Below, in pieces: positions 34,573-44,861 of a stretch of 64,000 nucleotides of DNA; position 1 is the first letter of the stretch, and each line of letters starts with the position of its first letter. The notes below the pieces were generated by a model that was not told the DNA's origin, made no database searches, and saw only the letters and a program-made list of their open reading frames with translations. The position numbers and the translations under genes were made by a program. Origin of the DNA: an uncultured bacterium (GTDB lineage Bacteria; Chloroflexota; Anaerolineae; J036; Brachytrichaceae); contig CAIQQO010000235.1 of assembly GCA_903873965.1 (NCBI GenBank), forward strand, positions 1-64,000. The letters run 5' to 3'.

Positions 34573-35694
34573 CTAGTTTCCCATTGCCGTTATCGCGCGC
34601 GCAATCTCGATCGCCGCATCCGGGCGCGCGAGCCTTAACGATGCCTGTCGCATGGCAGTCAGTGTTGCAGGATTAGCTAACAGTCGGTGCAACTCGCTGA
34701 GAACGATGGCGGGCGACGGGCACCACGCGCCAGCGCCATGTTTCACCACATAGGTGACATTGCCATCTTCCTGTCCCGGCACGGCATCGTTGATCAACAA
34801 CGGCAGTCCGGCGATGAAACCTTCGGCCACGGTCGCGGCGCCGGCCTTGGTGATCAGGATATCGGCAATGCCCATCAACTCGGGCACTGTGTTGACGAAT
34901 CCCAATGTTTTCAGGCGCACGCTCGTAACGGTGATCTGATCAAGCTCTTGTTTTACGGCAGCATTGCGTCCGCACACGACCAGCAGTTGCAGGTGCATAT
35001 CACTCTGTAGAATTGCGCGCGCTGTGGGGCCAAGCCGTCCCATGCCATCGCCGCCGCCGATCAATAGTGCGAGCGGTGTATCGTGCCTAAAACCAAGCAC
35101 GGTGCGCATCGCGGCACCACCCGAGCTGGTGCGGGTGTGCAGGTCTGGCGATACGGGTTGACCGGTGACTACAATACTATCCGCAGCCACGCGGTTGTCT
35201 GTTGCCTCGCGTTGAGCGTATTCGGTGGGTACTAGTGTGAGGTCAGCTTCTGGCGCGTAGTTGAAGGCATGGCCAGAGACAAGGTCAGTGGCGACGACCA
35301 CGAAAGGTGTTGAGTGGCGCAGCCGAGTCATGTAAAAAGGCAACACCTGCGAGTAGATGGGCGAACACGACACATAGATATCGGCGGGATGGTGTTCGAA
35401 AATCATCCGTGCCATTTTCTCACCGGACAACCGCAACAACGTGCGCACTATCCATGACCTGCGCCGGCTATTGGTGGCGTGAAAAGCCAATTGATGCAAC
35501 AAACGTGGCCCGTTTATGACCGCTGGGTAACTCTGTTCCATCCGGTTGTATGGGAAGGCCATGTGGGGAATGGCGTTGACCAATGTAACCTCATGCCTGC
35601 TGGGGCATAGGATGTCGAAACCACGGCTGATCGCTTCAGCGGCGCTGCGGTGACCACCGCCAGTGTCGGCGTATAAGAGGACGATGCGACTCAT
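34573..35694 (-). CDS. MGDG-synthase-like glycosyltransferase (GT28)
   Basis: A 373-residue glycosyltransferase. The N-terminal GT-B lobe has LLYADTGGGHRSAAEAI, the lipid-binding MGDG_synth signature, then HPADIYVSCSPIYSQVLP. The C-terminal lobe carries ITKAGAATVAEGFIAGLPLL and PGQEDGNV, the UDP-sugar site of GT28 enzymes. It transfers a hexose to diacylglycerol and is expected at the inner face of the membrane. Glycolipids of this kind are common in Chloroflexota. The start at 35694 is preferred; a GTG at 35736 would add 14 residues. Predicted leaderless. Confidence 0.85.
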   Translation of the reverse strand: MSRIVLLYADTGGGHRSAAEAISRGFDILCPSRHEVTLVNAIPHMAFPYNRMEQSYPAVINGPRLLHQLAFHATNSRRRSWIVRTLLRLSGEKMARMIFEHHPADIYVSCSPIYSQVLPFYMTRLRHSTPFVVVATDLVSGHAFNYAPEADLTLVPTEYAQREATDNRVAADSIVVTGQPVSPDLHTRTSSGGAAMRTVLGFRHDTPLALLIGGGDGMGRLGPTARAILQSDMHLQLLVVCGRNAAVKQELDQITVTSVRLKTLGFVNTVPELMGIADILITKAGAATVAEGFIAGLPLLINDAVPGQEDGNVTYVVKHGAGAWCPSPAIVLSELHRLLANPATLTAMRQASLRLARPDAAIEIARAITAMGN

Positions 35695-35701
35695 CGTGGT
35701 G

Positions 35702-35707
35702 ATTGTA
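35702..35707 (-). promoter_or_regulatory. -10 box of MGDG-synthase-like gene, leaderless type
   Basis: TACAAT on the minus strand, 7 nt upstream of the ATG at 35694; no Shine-Dalgarno. Confidence 0.45.
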
Positions 35708-35763
35708 GCCGTGGAAATGGTAGGTGTAAAATGCACTTGTCGGAAAATCCGATATGAGGAATA

Positions 35764-35913
35764 GTGGAAGCGGCTAAAGAGGCGCAGGTGTATGCATTAG
35801 CAACCCTGAATACGCGTCATTTCATCGATGATCCCCGCGTGGCGCAGTTAAGTGGTTTGCGGATTGGTACTCCGGATGACGTGCTGGCGTGGGTGAGCAT
35901 GACATTAGTGTAA
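35764..35913 (+). pseudogene. Possible remnant of a PIN-domain (VapC-like) toxin
   Basis: A 49-codon frame from a GTG reads EAQVYALATLNTRHFIDD and then GLRIGTPDDVLAW, which matches the C-terminal end of PIN-domain toxins (T-x-N-xx-HF, then a G-L-x-V/I-x-TP segment). The N-terminal three quarters with the first acidic residues are missing, and a stop codon lies in frame just upstream. No antitoxin is next to it. It lies in the 429-bp gap between the MGDG-synthase-like gene and mdh. Confidence 0.4.
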
Positions 35914-37056
<1,143 letters not shown>

Positions 37057-37092
37057 CAGAGCAATGACGAGAGTTTCACTGGGTATATATAC

Positions 37093-38874
37093 ATGCGGAC
37101 ACTGAAAACTTGCCTGGTAAGTGAGCCATTACCGCGACTGATAGCCATAGCAGACACATGGGACATTGGCACTGAAGCTGCGTCAGTCGATGAGTTGGCA
37201 GACTGGTTATCGAAACAAATGTTGGAGCCTGGCGCCGCTGCATCAGCACGCGAGGCTCTTCCGATAGGCGCTCGCAAGGCACTGGATGCGTTGATTACGT
37301 CATTTGGCCGGATACCAGCTGCTGCGTTTGAACGCCGTTTTGGTACGTTGCGCCCGATGGGGCCGGGAAGGCTGGAGCGAGAGCGCCCGTGGCTGTCACC
37401 GGCTAATCCAACCGAGGTGCTGTGGTACCGCGGGTTTATTTTCAGGGCTTTTGACAGGACGTCGGTTAATCCGGTCGAAGTTCTGTTTGTCCCTACGGAC
37501 CTGATCGCTACGTTGCCGCAGCCTGAAGGCGTGCAGGAGGCAATACCAGGCAACACAGGGTCAACGACAAACACAGCCGCGCCTCAATCCGTATCTACGG
37601 CGCCCTTAGGGGAGCAGCGGAGCAAAGGAGCAGAAGAGCAACCGAGCAGGGGAGTGGGCGATCACGGCGTAGTTGATGTTCTGCTGGATGACATCACCAC
37701 CATTCTGGCTTACATTCAGAACTACGAAGTGCGTGTGCGCTCTGACGGTGGTTGGAATGGCGAAGCGCGCCAGGCTATCGGTCCGATGCTGCGCGATAGC
37801 GATGGCGTTGATAGTGAAACACCGTCCGGTCGCTTCGGCTTTCTACTCAGCCTGATTGCGCGCCTGAACTGGTTGCGATTGAAGGACAAAGAGTTGCGCC
37901 TGGCGCCGCAGACTGTGGCGCAATGGTTGCAGAGTCCGCCATTGGCGCAGCGAATGACGCTGTTTGCTGCATGGCGCGCCGATGCGCGCTGGAATGATCT
38001 GGCGCACGTACAAGGGATTGCCTTTGAGATGTCGCATACCTGGTCCAACGATCCCGTGCGCGAACGCACTGCCATCCTTGAAATGCTGGTGCGCTGGATG
38101 GCAGTCTCTTCTGAGCCGTGGCAGGACGTGGAAGCTTTTGTGGAGTTCGCTCGCAAGAACAACCCCGATTTTGCTCGCCCTGATGGTCGTTATGATACCT
38201 GGCTTCTTCGTGATGTCCACACCAACGAGTATCTCAACGGTTTCTCAAACTGGAATCGGGTGGAAGGGGCGCTCATCCGCTTTATGCTGAACGGCCCACT
38301 GCGCTGGATGGGCATTGTCAATGTGCATGCTACGCGCATTGCTCTGACCGATGCCGCGCGCCAGCTCGCCGCCGGTCAAGTGCCGCCTCCGACGCCTGAG
38401 AACGCACCGCCTCGCAACGACGTGTTCCGGTTGGAACCAGATGGCGATGTGATTGTGCAGGCCAGCGCGCGTTTCGAGCGTTTCCAACTCGCGCGCGTTG
38501 CGAACTGGTCCGCCACGCGCAGTGAGGATTACGTCTATCGCCTCGTGCCTGAGTCGGTGACGGCGGCCATCAAGCAGACTATCCCTGCGCCGCGCATCCT
38601 GCAGTTCCTTGAACAGCACACCAACAAACCAATACCCCCCAATCTGATCAAAGCCGTGAAGCGCATTGAGCAACATGGCTCGGAAGCGCGTTTTGAGCAG
38701 GCGTATCTGCTGCGCACCAAGGACGCCGACACGATGGAATTGTTGCTGACGACGCATGCCGTGCGCAAGGCGATGATCGAGCGTATCTCGCCGACTTGTG
38801 CCCTGATGCGCCAACGTGAAGTCCGCGCCATCTCCTCTGCCATCATCCGCACCGGGCTGTTGATTGACCTGTAA
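37093..38874 (+). CDS. XPB/Ssl2 N-terminal-like (PF13625) protein without helicase motor
   Basis: A 593-residue protein. The C-terminal ~180 residues (FRLEPDGDVIVQASARFERF, then LARVANWSATRSEDYVYRL) match the Helicase_C_3/XPB N-terminal-like domain that in other bacteria is fused to, or paired with, an XPB-type helicase. No Walker A or DExx box is present anywhere in the chain. The middle has winged-helix-like segments. Between residues ~155 and 195 a low-complexity stretch rich in Gln, Ser and Gly (encoded by repeated GGAGCA words) looks like an inserted linker. It probably binds DNA. No ribosome site is clear; it follows mdh by 36 bp. Confidence 0.7.
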   Translation: MRTLKTCLVSEPLPRLIAIADTWDIGTEAASVDELADWLSKQMLEPGAAASAREALPIGARKALDALITSFGRIPAAAFERRFGTLRPMGPGRLERERPWLSPANPTEVLWYRGFIFRAFDRTSVNPVEVLFVPTDLIATLPQPEGVQEAIPGNTGSTTNTAAPQSVSTAPLGEQRSKGAEEQPSRGVGDHGVVDVLLDDITTILAYIQNYEVRVRSDGGWNGEARQAIGPMLRDSDGVDSETPSGRFGFLLSLIARLNWLRLKDKELRLAPQTVAQWLQSPPLAQRMTLFAAWRADARWNDLAHVQGIAFEMSHTWSNDPVRERTAILEMLVRWMAVSSEPWQDVEAFVEFARKNNPDFARPDGRYDTWLLRDVHTNEYLNGFSNWNRVEGALIRFMLNGPLRWMGIVNVHATRIALTDAARQLAAGQVPPPTPENAPPRNDVFRLEPDGDVIVQASARFERFQLARVANWSATRSEDYVYRLVPESVTAAIKQTIPAPRILQFLEQHTNKPIPPNLIKAVKRIEQHGSEARFEQAYLLRTKDADTMELLLTTHAVRKAMIERISPTCALMRQREVRAISSAIIRTGLLIDL

Positions 38875-38941
38875 CGTGAAGCGTGATGCGTAACTGCATC
38901 AGGTTGTAGCGTTTTGGTGGCATCAATAACCACATAAATCA

Positions 38942-38976
38942 AGATCAGAAGTCAGACCGCAGACGATTTCTGATCT
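38942..38976. terminator. Hairpin after the PF13625 gene
   Basis: AGATCAGAA (38942-38950) and TTCTGATCT (38968-38976), a perfect 9-bp stem with a 17-nt loop. The word AGATCAGAAGTCA recurs in the hairpin at 46459. AAGTCAGG (38985-38992) and CCTGACTT (39075-39082) form a second, wider inverted pair in the same 263-bp gap. Confidence 0.5.
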
Positions 38977-39137
38977 CATCTGTGAAGTCAGGTAGTCCAA
39001 GTGAACGGTGACCGCAGGCGCCCACCGTTCTTATCCGTGACATCCAATAACCCGTGTAACCCGTGATTAGGAAGCCTGACTTCTCCAACCCCTTTCTTCT
39101 TTGACGCTACAATTCTCTGAGGAGAGGGAGAAAGAAG

Positions 39138-41507
39138 ATGAGCCAACTTCGTTGGTTGAAGTTCGTGCTGGTGGCTGTCATGGTGGCTGCCGCGTGGCTG
39201 GGATTGTCCCCGCTCTTCAGATTGCCACCCGTGACGGCGCTGCCTCAGACGGTAGCAGCCACCGTAGTTATGGATCGGTTCTCAGCGGCGCGTGCCATGC
39301 GGGATGTGGCTGTGATTGCCCTTGAGCCGCATCCTTCCGGTTCTCTGTCTGCGTTGGCAGTGCGTGATCAGCTTGTGCAGATCATTGCCGGCCTCGGTTT
39401 GAATCCTGAATTGCAGGATACAGTGATTGATGGCTACGATGCCAGTGCCCATGTGTATACCCACGCGGTGGTGCACAATGTCATAGCGCGCCTGCCGGGC
39501 GCCAATCATACCCCTGGAGTGCTGGTTGTAGCACACTATGACTCAGCCCCGACGTCGCCAGGCGCGAGTGATTGCGGCGCTTGCGTCGGTGTGGCGCTCG
39601 AAACCCTCCGCGTCATCAAGGCAGGGATGCCCCTCGAACATGATGTGATCTTCCTGTTCAGCGACGGCGCCACACTGGGCGCGCAGGGCGACAGGGCGTT
39701 CGCGCAGCAACATCCATGGGTACGTGATATAAGCGTATCGGTGGTGCTGGGAGGGCAGGGTTCGGGCGGGCCAGCATTACTGTACACCACTTCCCGGGAC
39801 AGCACGCCATTCAGCTACTTAGTCCTACCTGGTCGGCTGGCATCGTCGCTGGTCAGCGATCTGGCGTGGCGCGTGTCAGGCTCTTCGGGATCAGATGGGC
39901 TGCCAAGCCGTGTGTTACCGCCCGGATTCGGTTTGACGACGATCGGCGAGCAGACGTCCTATCACACCATGCGCGATAGCTTTGCTACACTCGACCCGCG
40001 CGCCGTCCAGTCGCTGGGTGAAAACGCCGTGGCATTGGTGCGCCAATTGGCGAATCAGGACCGGGCAGATGCCGGCCCACAGGTGCAGCAAGTGGCTTTC
40101 ACGCTGGCGCCCGACGTGCTGGTGACCTATCCAAGCCTCGTGACGCTGGCGCCCATATTACTCACATTGACCGGACTACTGTTGCTGCTGATGTTCGGTC
40201 GGCGCGGGGTTGTCATTTCGATACGCGATACTTTGATCGGTATGCTGGTGTGGGGGCTGGCGCTGATGAGTATCACGGCCATCGTCACATTCGCGTGGTG
40301 GCTGATCCGTCTGACCAACCGCAACCTGCATGCGTACCTGTTGGGGATTACCTATCAGTCCAATGTCTATCTGATCGGCATGCTGGCGCTGGGCATGGCG
40401 GTATTTTGCTTCATCTATTGGTTGTTTCGGCGCGTGCAACTGTTCAACCACATGCTGGCCATCCTCTTCTGGTGGGAGATTGCTGCACTGCTGTCGCTCA
40501 TCCTTCTCCCGGGCATGAGTTATCTGTTTGCATGGCCGCCTATGTTGGGGCTGGCCGTGCTGGCATGGCTGATCTATAGCAAGAACCAGTCGCTTGTGGT
40601 ACATGTGGCCGTGCTGATCACGGCGCCCGCGCTGGCGATTCTCTTGTTCGCGCCGGCGATCTGGTTACTCACTGGGTTTGCCGGGCGTATCGAGACCAGC
40701 ACTGGCGCGCCGTTGCTGGCGCTGCCCGTCATCCCGGCGGTATGGGTGTTTGGCTTGTTGTTGCCACAGTTCAGCTTCATCACGGATCGTTCTCGCCGAC
40801 CGGTCATGGCTGTCGTCGGGCTGGTCGTCTTTGCTATCACAACGTTCTATGCTGGAACGCAGGTCGGTTTTGATGAGACTCACCCGCGCACGAATACGGT
40901 CATTTACCAATTGGAAGCGGATGCGCACGTGGCCAGTTGGATTACGGTCGATGATTCGCGCATGGGGCGCGGGACATCCGGGCAACGCGATGAGTGGACA
41001 CGTCAGTTCATTGCAGCGAACGGGCAGACGATTGCCTACAATCCGTGGCTGGTGTTCGCACCCGGCGACTGGCCTGCCACCCGCACGGGTGCGCCTGTTA
41101 TCGATCTGCCCCGTCCAGTGCTGACCATGACCGAGGCGCCTGCAGATTCTTCAGGACGCCACATGGATTTAACGATGAGCTGGCCTGCCGGCGCCTATGA
41201 CGGCCTGGTGACGATTACGGCTGGCGGGCCGATCCTTTCAGCGACGCTCAACGGCGCTGGTTTGATGTTACCGGCGCAACTGAACAACCGCCTGGTTGTT
41301 GCGCTGCTCAATCCACCGGGTGATGCCATTGATATTACCTTGACGACCACTGCCGGACCTGTCACGGCGCAGGCGCAGGTGCGGCGACTTGGACTACCCG
41401 TTATTCCTGACCAATCCGTCAGCCCACGCTTTGGCTGGATGATTGCTGCGCCGTTCGACAAGAGCGCGGATTCCTCCATCGTGATTGTCAAGCTGCAGTT
41501 GCCATAG
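39138..41507 (+). CDS. M28-family membrane protein with a degenerate peptidase domain
   Basis: A 789-residue protein. After an N-terminal signal-anchor helix come an M28 peptidase-like domain (~60-320), about eight membrane helices (~330-600) and a beta-rich C-terminal domain. The layout is that of ER-aminopeptidase-like M28 proteins. Of the metal/catalytic set, His133 (AHYDS), Asp145 (GASDCG) and His276 (YHTMRD) are kept. The two consecutive Glu after FSDG, the general base and a metal ligand, are Ala178-Thr179, and the later acidic ligand before GSGG is Gly. It is thus predicted to be inactive as a peptidase and may bind substrate or act as a scaffold. A GGAGAGGG-like site precedes the ATG. 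Confidence 0.82.
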   Translation: MSQLRWLKFVLVAVMVAAAWLGLSPLFRLPPVTALPQTVAATVVMDRFSAARAMRDVAVIALEPHPSGSLSALAVRDQLVQIIAGLGLNPELQDTVIDGYDASAHVYTHAVVHNVIARLPGANHTPGVLVVAHYDSAPTSPGASDCGACVGVALETLRVIKAGMPLEHDVIFLFSDGATLGAQGDRAFAQQHPWVRDISVSVVLGGQGSGGPALLYTTSRDSTPFSYLVLPGRLASSLVSDLAWRVSGSSGSDGLPSRVLPPGFGLTTIGEQTSYHTMRDSFATLDPRAVQSLGENAVALVRQLANQDRADAGPQVQQVAFTLAPDVLVTYPSLVTLAPILLTLTGLLLLLMFGRRGVVISIRDTLIGMLVWGLALMSITAIVTFAWWLIRLTNRNLHAYLLGITYQSNVYLIGMLALGMAVFCFIYWLFRRVQLFNHMLAILFWWEIAALLSLILLPGMSYLFAWPPMLGLAVLAWLIYSKNQSLVVHVAVLITAPALAILLFAPAIWLLTGFAGRIETSTGAPLLALPVIPAVWVFGLLLPQFSFITDRSRRPVMAVVGLVVFAITTFYAGTQVGFDETHPRTNTVIYQLEADAHVASWITVDDSRMGRGTSGQRDEWTRQFIAANGQTIAYNPWLVFAPGDWPATRTGAPVIDLPRPVLTMTEAPADSSGRHMDLTMSWPAGAYDGLVTITAGGPILSATLNGAGLMLPAQLNNRLVVALLNPPGDAIDITLTTTAGPVTAQAQVRRLGLPVIPDQSVSPRFGWMIAAPFDKSADSSIVIVKLQLP

Positions 41508-41584
41508 TCCCCGGTTTTTGTGTAACTTGTGCGTGCCTGTTGCATCTAACCCAGTGTCTGATTTTTACAACACAGGTGAAGAAC

Positions 41585-41989
41585 ATGGAAATGCTGATTG
41601 ACTTCCCAGGTGGCGCGCGTGTCGACGCCCACTTCAATGGCTTTACGGTGCCGACCGATCAACCCGCGCCTAGCGGCGATAATTCTGCTCCCAGCCCGTT
41701 CGAAACGTTTCTCTCATCCATCGGCACATGCGCCGGTATTTATGTCTTGGGATTCTGCAAGTCGCGCCAATTGCCGACCGCCGGAATCCGCATTCGGCAG
41801 ACGATGGAGAGTGATCCCGCCACCGGCATGGTGACCCGCTTGACACTGGATATCGAAGTCCCGCCAGATTTCCCGGAGAAATACTATTCTGCACTCGTCC
41901 GCGCTGCTGATCAGTGCAAGGTGAAGAAACACATCGAGCACCCGCCGGTTTTTGTGGTGAAAACGGTCGTTGCCCAGCCTCAGGTGTGA
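41585..41989 (+). CDS. OsmC-family protein
   Basis: A 134-residue OsmC/Ohr-fold protein with both redox Cys: Cys49 (SIGTCAGIYV) and Cys111 (ADQCKVKKH). PAPSGDNSAPSPFETFLSSIG is the usual lead-in to the first Cys. OsmC proteins reduce organic hydroperoxides through this Cys pair. The subtype resembles the YhfA-like branch. AGGTGAAGAAC lies directly before the ATG. An earlier in-frame TTG/ATG-like start is not supported. It stands alone, downstream of the M28-like gene. Confidence 0.9.
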   Translation: MEMLIDFPGGARVDAHFNGFTVPTDQPAPSGDNSAPSPFETFLSSIGTCAGIYVLGFCKSRQLPTAGIRIRQTMESDPATGMVTRLTLDIEVPPDFPEKYYSALVRAADQCKVKKHIEHPPVFVVKTVVAQPQV

Positions 41990-41993
41990 AGTA

Positions 41994-42060
41994 GGTGCAG
42001 AGGAGACTTAAATCCCCCAATCATCTCCTCTGCTTGCTGGCTCTTCCTTATCTCTGCACC
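41994..42060 (+). terminator. Two alternative hairpins after the OsmC gene
   Basis: GCAGAGGAGA (41997-42006) pairs perfectly with TCTCCTCTGC (42024-42033). GGTGCAGA (41994-42001) can instead pair with TCTGCACC (42053-42060). The two stems share bases and exclude one another. A terminator is the simplest reading. Confidence 0.5.
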
Positions 42061-42158
42061 TCCGACATACCCTCGCGGCGAATCAGGTGTATAAATAGCC
42101 GCAAACATGAAACAGTGCGCTATTTTGCTGTGCACAACCGGTCGCGAGTGATGAGAAC

Positions 42159-44861
42159 ATGACTCGAGTTCGATTGCGCCACATTCTCCCGGCTTGGCTT
42201 GTAGATTCAGGCCGCCAATATCGCTTGCAATCTCGCCTGATAGCGATTATTGGGATTGTCTGGCTGGCGATGATTGTCCTGACCGCAGGGGTATTCAAGA
42301 TCGTCATCTCGCAAATAGAAGCACAAACCTGGAACTCTCGCCAGTACGAAGCGGCTGAGAATGCGGCGGAAACGGTTACCAGTTACTACAACCGCGCCAT
42401 GGATTATCTTTGGTTTTCAGGCATGGTGGGTTCGAGTAGGCTGGACGCCGAAACTGATCTTATCAGCAGCACACTCACGCACGAATCGGCGTTGCTGGAG
42501 GTTCTCATACTTGATGGGCAGGGACATAAACTCTCTCATGCGGGTGTTACATCGATCCTGATCAACGCTGCTGTGCCTGTTTCCCAGACCGATTGGTTTA
42601 TCCAGGCGACTATTGGAAATCATTATCACAGCGCCATTCAATACACGCCAACGAAACAGCCCTACATGATCATTGCGCAACGCACCCAGAATGGCAATAT
42701 TGTGGCTGGCTGCTTTGATCTGAGCATTCTATGGCACATCATCGCCGATATCCGGTTCGGTCAAAATGGGCGCATCCACATCCTCGATCAACGTGGCAAC
42801 GTGATTTCTAGTAATACCGAGGGTAACGTATCGGTTCTTCTTAATATTGCAGATCGTCCGGAGTTTAGAGCGATCATGGCTGCGCCGGAACATAAATGGA
42901 ACGGCGAGTACACCGATTTCGAAGGCGACAGGGTTTCCAGCGCATCGGCCGACGTGCCATCAACAGACTGGATTATTGTAACGGAAATGCAGTTGGATGA
43001 CGTATATGCCACCAGCCGCCTGGCTGGCGCCGGCGTCATTATGGGTTTATTCATTCTCAGTGTTGTGGGCAACCTGCTGGTGCGACGGTTGCTCATGGTC
43101 TATGCGATTAATCCCATTGTGTCGCTGCGTGATAGTGCGATTCGGATTGGTAATGGCGATTTGGCGCATCGCAGCACGATCAAGAATGCGAATGAGATCG
43201 GCGCGGTGGCGCGGGCGTTTAACGAGATGACGCAGCGCCTCAGTGATCAGGTCGACATGATGGCGAAACGCAATGTCGAGATGCAGGCACTGGCAGCGAC
43301 GAACGCTGAGTTATACCAGCAGGCTCAGCAGGAACTGGTCGCGCGGGCACTGGTCGAGCATGAGTTGTTGCGTACACGTGACGAACTGGAAGACCGCATC
43401 AAAGAACGCACTATGGCCATCGCGTTGACGAATGAGCAAATGCAGGTGGAATTGCGCGAGCGCAGGCGCGCCGAGGAACGCTTGATTCATGACGCCCTGC
43501 ACGACTCGCTGACCGGTTTGCCCAACCGGGCGCTATTCTATGATAGGTTGAACCAGGCGCTCATCCATGCGAAAAGCGGTATTGGCGGGCGCGCCGTCGT
43601 GCTTTTTCTGGACATCGACCGATTCAAGATGATTAACGATAGTTTCGGCCATAACGTGGGTGATCTATTGCTAATCGAGGCCAGTGCGCGCATCGTGGCC
43701 AGCGTGCACGAGATTGATACTGTCGCGCGCATGAGCGGAGATGAATTCGGTATTCTACTCATTGGCGCGCCTGATATGGATGAGATCGTGACCTTGATTG
43801 AACGGCTGCAGGCGCAGTTCCGGGAGATCAGCATCGACACCGGGAGATCAGCATCGATCAACGATTCAGTCCCACACCTGCCCATTCTGACGGGGAGTAC
43901 AGCCACGAGCGAACACGTATTTTCTCTGACGGTCAGTGTGGGCGTTGTGCCTGTCACGGCTGCTTATGATCGGCCAGATGACATCATGCGTGACGCTGAT
44001 ACTGCCATGTACCGCGCCAAAGACAACGGCAAACAGCGTTTCGAGATCTTTGATGTGGCTATGCACAACAGCGTGTTCAGCCAGTTGAAGCTGGAAATGG
44101 AACTGCGGCACGCGATTGAAAACCACGAATTTGAGGTGCACTACCAGCCGATTGTGGAGCTAGCCGACGGGCGCGTGAGTGGCGTTGAGGCGCTCATGCG
44201 TTGGCGTCATCCCGAACGCGGGCTTCTCGGTCCCGACATGTTCATCCATGTTGCTGAAGAAAGCGGGCAGATTGTACAGATGGAGCAACAGGTATTGCGC
44301 ATGGCATGCGCGCAGACCGTTGCGTGGCGCACTGAGGGATTTGCCGATCTGACTGTTAACGTGAATTTCTCAGCCAGGCAGTTTCAGGAGCAAAAGGTCA
44401 TGGAACTGGTTCAGTCCGTGCTGGCCGAGTCAGGTCTGCCGCCAAGTGCGCTGAAACTGGAGTTGACGGAATCTGTAGCTATGAGCAACCTGGATTACAG
44501 CCAGAAAGTGCTGGCCGAATTAATCGGTTTTGGAATTGCGGCCATGCTTGATGACTTTGGCACCGGCTACTCATGGCTGGGATATCTGAAGCGACTGCCG
44601 TTCCGCGTGTTGAAGATAGACCGTTCGTTTATCAAGGACTTGCCGGGTGACAGTAACAGCGATGCGCTGGTGCGCGCCATTGTGGCGATGGCGCACAGTC
44701 TGCACATGCGCGTCGTGGCCGAAGGGGTGGAAACCCCGGAGCAGCTGGCGCGCATGGTCTACCATCGTCTCGACGCGGTGCAAGGCTTTCTAATCAGCAA
44801 GCCGGTCCCGGCTGAGTTGCTTCCTGCCGTGATCCGGCGTGCGCCGTTCCACCTACATTAA
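42159..44861 (+). CDS. Membrane sensor with Cache-like, HAMP, GGDEF and EAL domains
   Basis: A 900-residue protein. Two membrane helices (around residues 28-48 and 290-310) bracket an extracytoplasmic Cache-type sensor; a HAMP domain and a coiled coil follow. The GGDEF site reads ARMSGDEF, a usually active variant, but the I-site five residues before it is H-E-I-D instead of RxxD. The EAL domain is complete (GVEALMRWRHP, LDDFGTGYSWLGYL, LKIDRSF, VAEGVETPEQ), so it can hydrolyse cyclic di-GMP. A 20-bp tandem duplication (43820-43857) lies inside the GGDEF domain. No ribosome site is obvious. Confidence 0.9.
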   Translation: MTRVRLRHILPAWLVDSGRQYRLQSRLIAIIGIVWLAMIVLTAGVFKIVISQIEAQTWNSRQYEAAENAAETVTSYYNRAMDYLWFSGMVGSSRLDAETDLISSTLTHESALLEVLILDGQGHKLSHAGVTSILINAAVPVSQTDWFIQATIGNHYHSAIQYTPTKQPYMIIAQRTQNGNIVAGCFDLSILWHIIADIRFGQNGRIHILDQRGNVISSNTEGNVSVLLNIADRPEFRAIMAAPEHKWNGEYTDFEGDRVSSASADVPSTDWIIVTEMQLDDVYATSRLAGAGVIMGLFILSVVGNLLVRRLLMVYAINPIVSLRDSAIRIGNGDLAHRSTIKNANEIGAVARAFNEMTQRLSDQVDMMAKRNVEMQALAATNAELYQQAQQELVARALVEHELLRTRDELEDRIKERTMAIALTNEQMQVELRERRRAEERLIHDALHDSLTGLPNRALFYDRLNQALIHAKSGIGGRAVVLFLDIDRFKMINDSFGHNVGDLLLIEASARIVASVHEIDTVARMSGDEFGILLIGAPDMDEIVTLIERLQAQFREISIDTGRSASINDSVPHLPILTGSTATSEHVFSLTVSVGVVPVTAAYDRPDDIMRDADTAMYRAKDNGKQRFEIFDVAMHNSVFSQLKLEMELRHAIENHEFEVHYQPIVELADGRVSGVEALMRWRHPERGLLGPDMFIHVAEESGQIVQMEQQVLRMACAQTVAWRTEGFADLTVNVNFSARQFQEQKVMELVQSVLAESGLPPSALKLELTESVAMSNLDYSQKVLAELIGFGIAAMLDDFGTGYSWLGYLKRLPFRVLKIDRSFIKDLPGDSNSDALVRAIVAMAHSLHMRVVAEGVETPEQLARMVYHRLDAVQGFLISKPVPAELLPAVIRRAPFHLH
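43820..43857 (+). repeat. 20-bp tandem duplication inside a GGDEF domain
   Basis: CCGGGAGATCAGCATCGA at 43820-43837 and again at 43840-43857, period 20. Because 20 is not a multiple of three, the two copies are read in different frames (REISID then GRSASI); the gene stays open. Confidence 0.9.

Noticed and set aside
41510-41584. Longer OsmC start (to 41540)
   Set aside because: The extra N-terminal residues are not OsmC-like, and AGGTGAAGAAC lies directly before the ATG at 41585.
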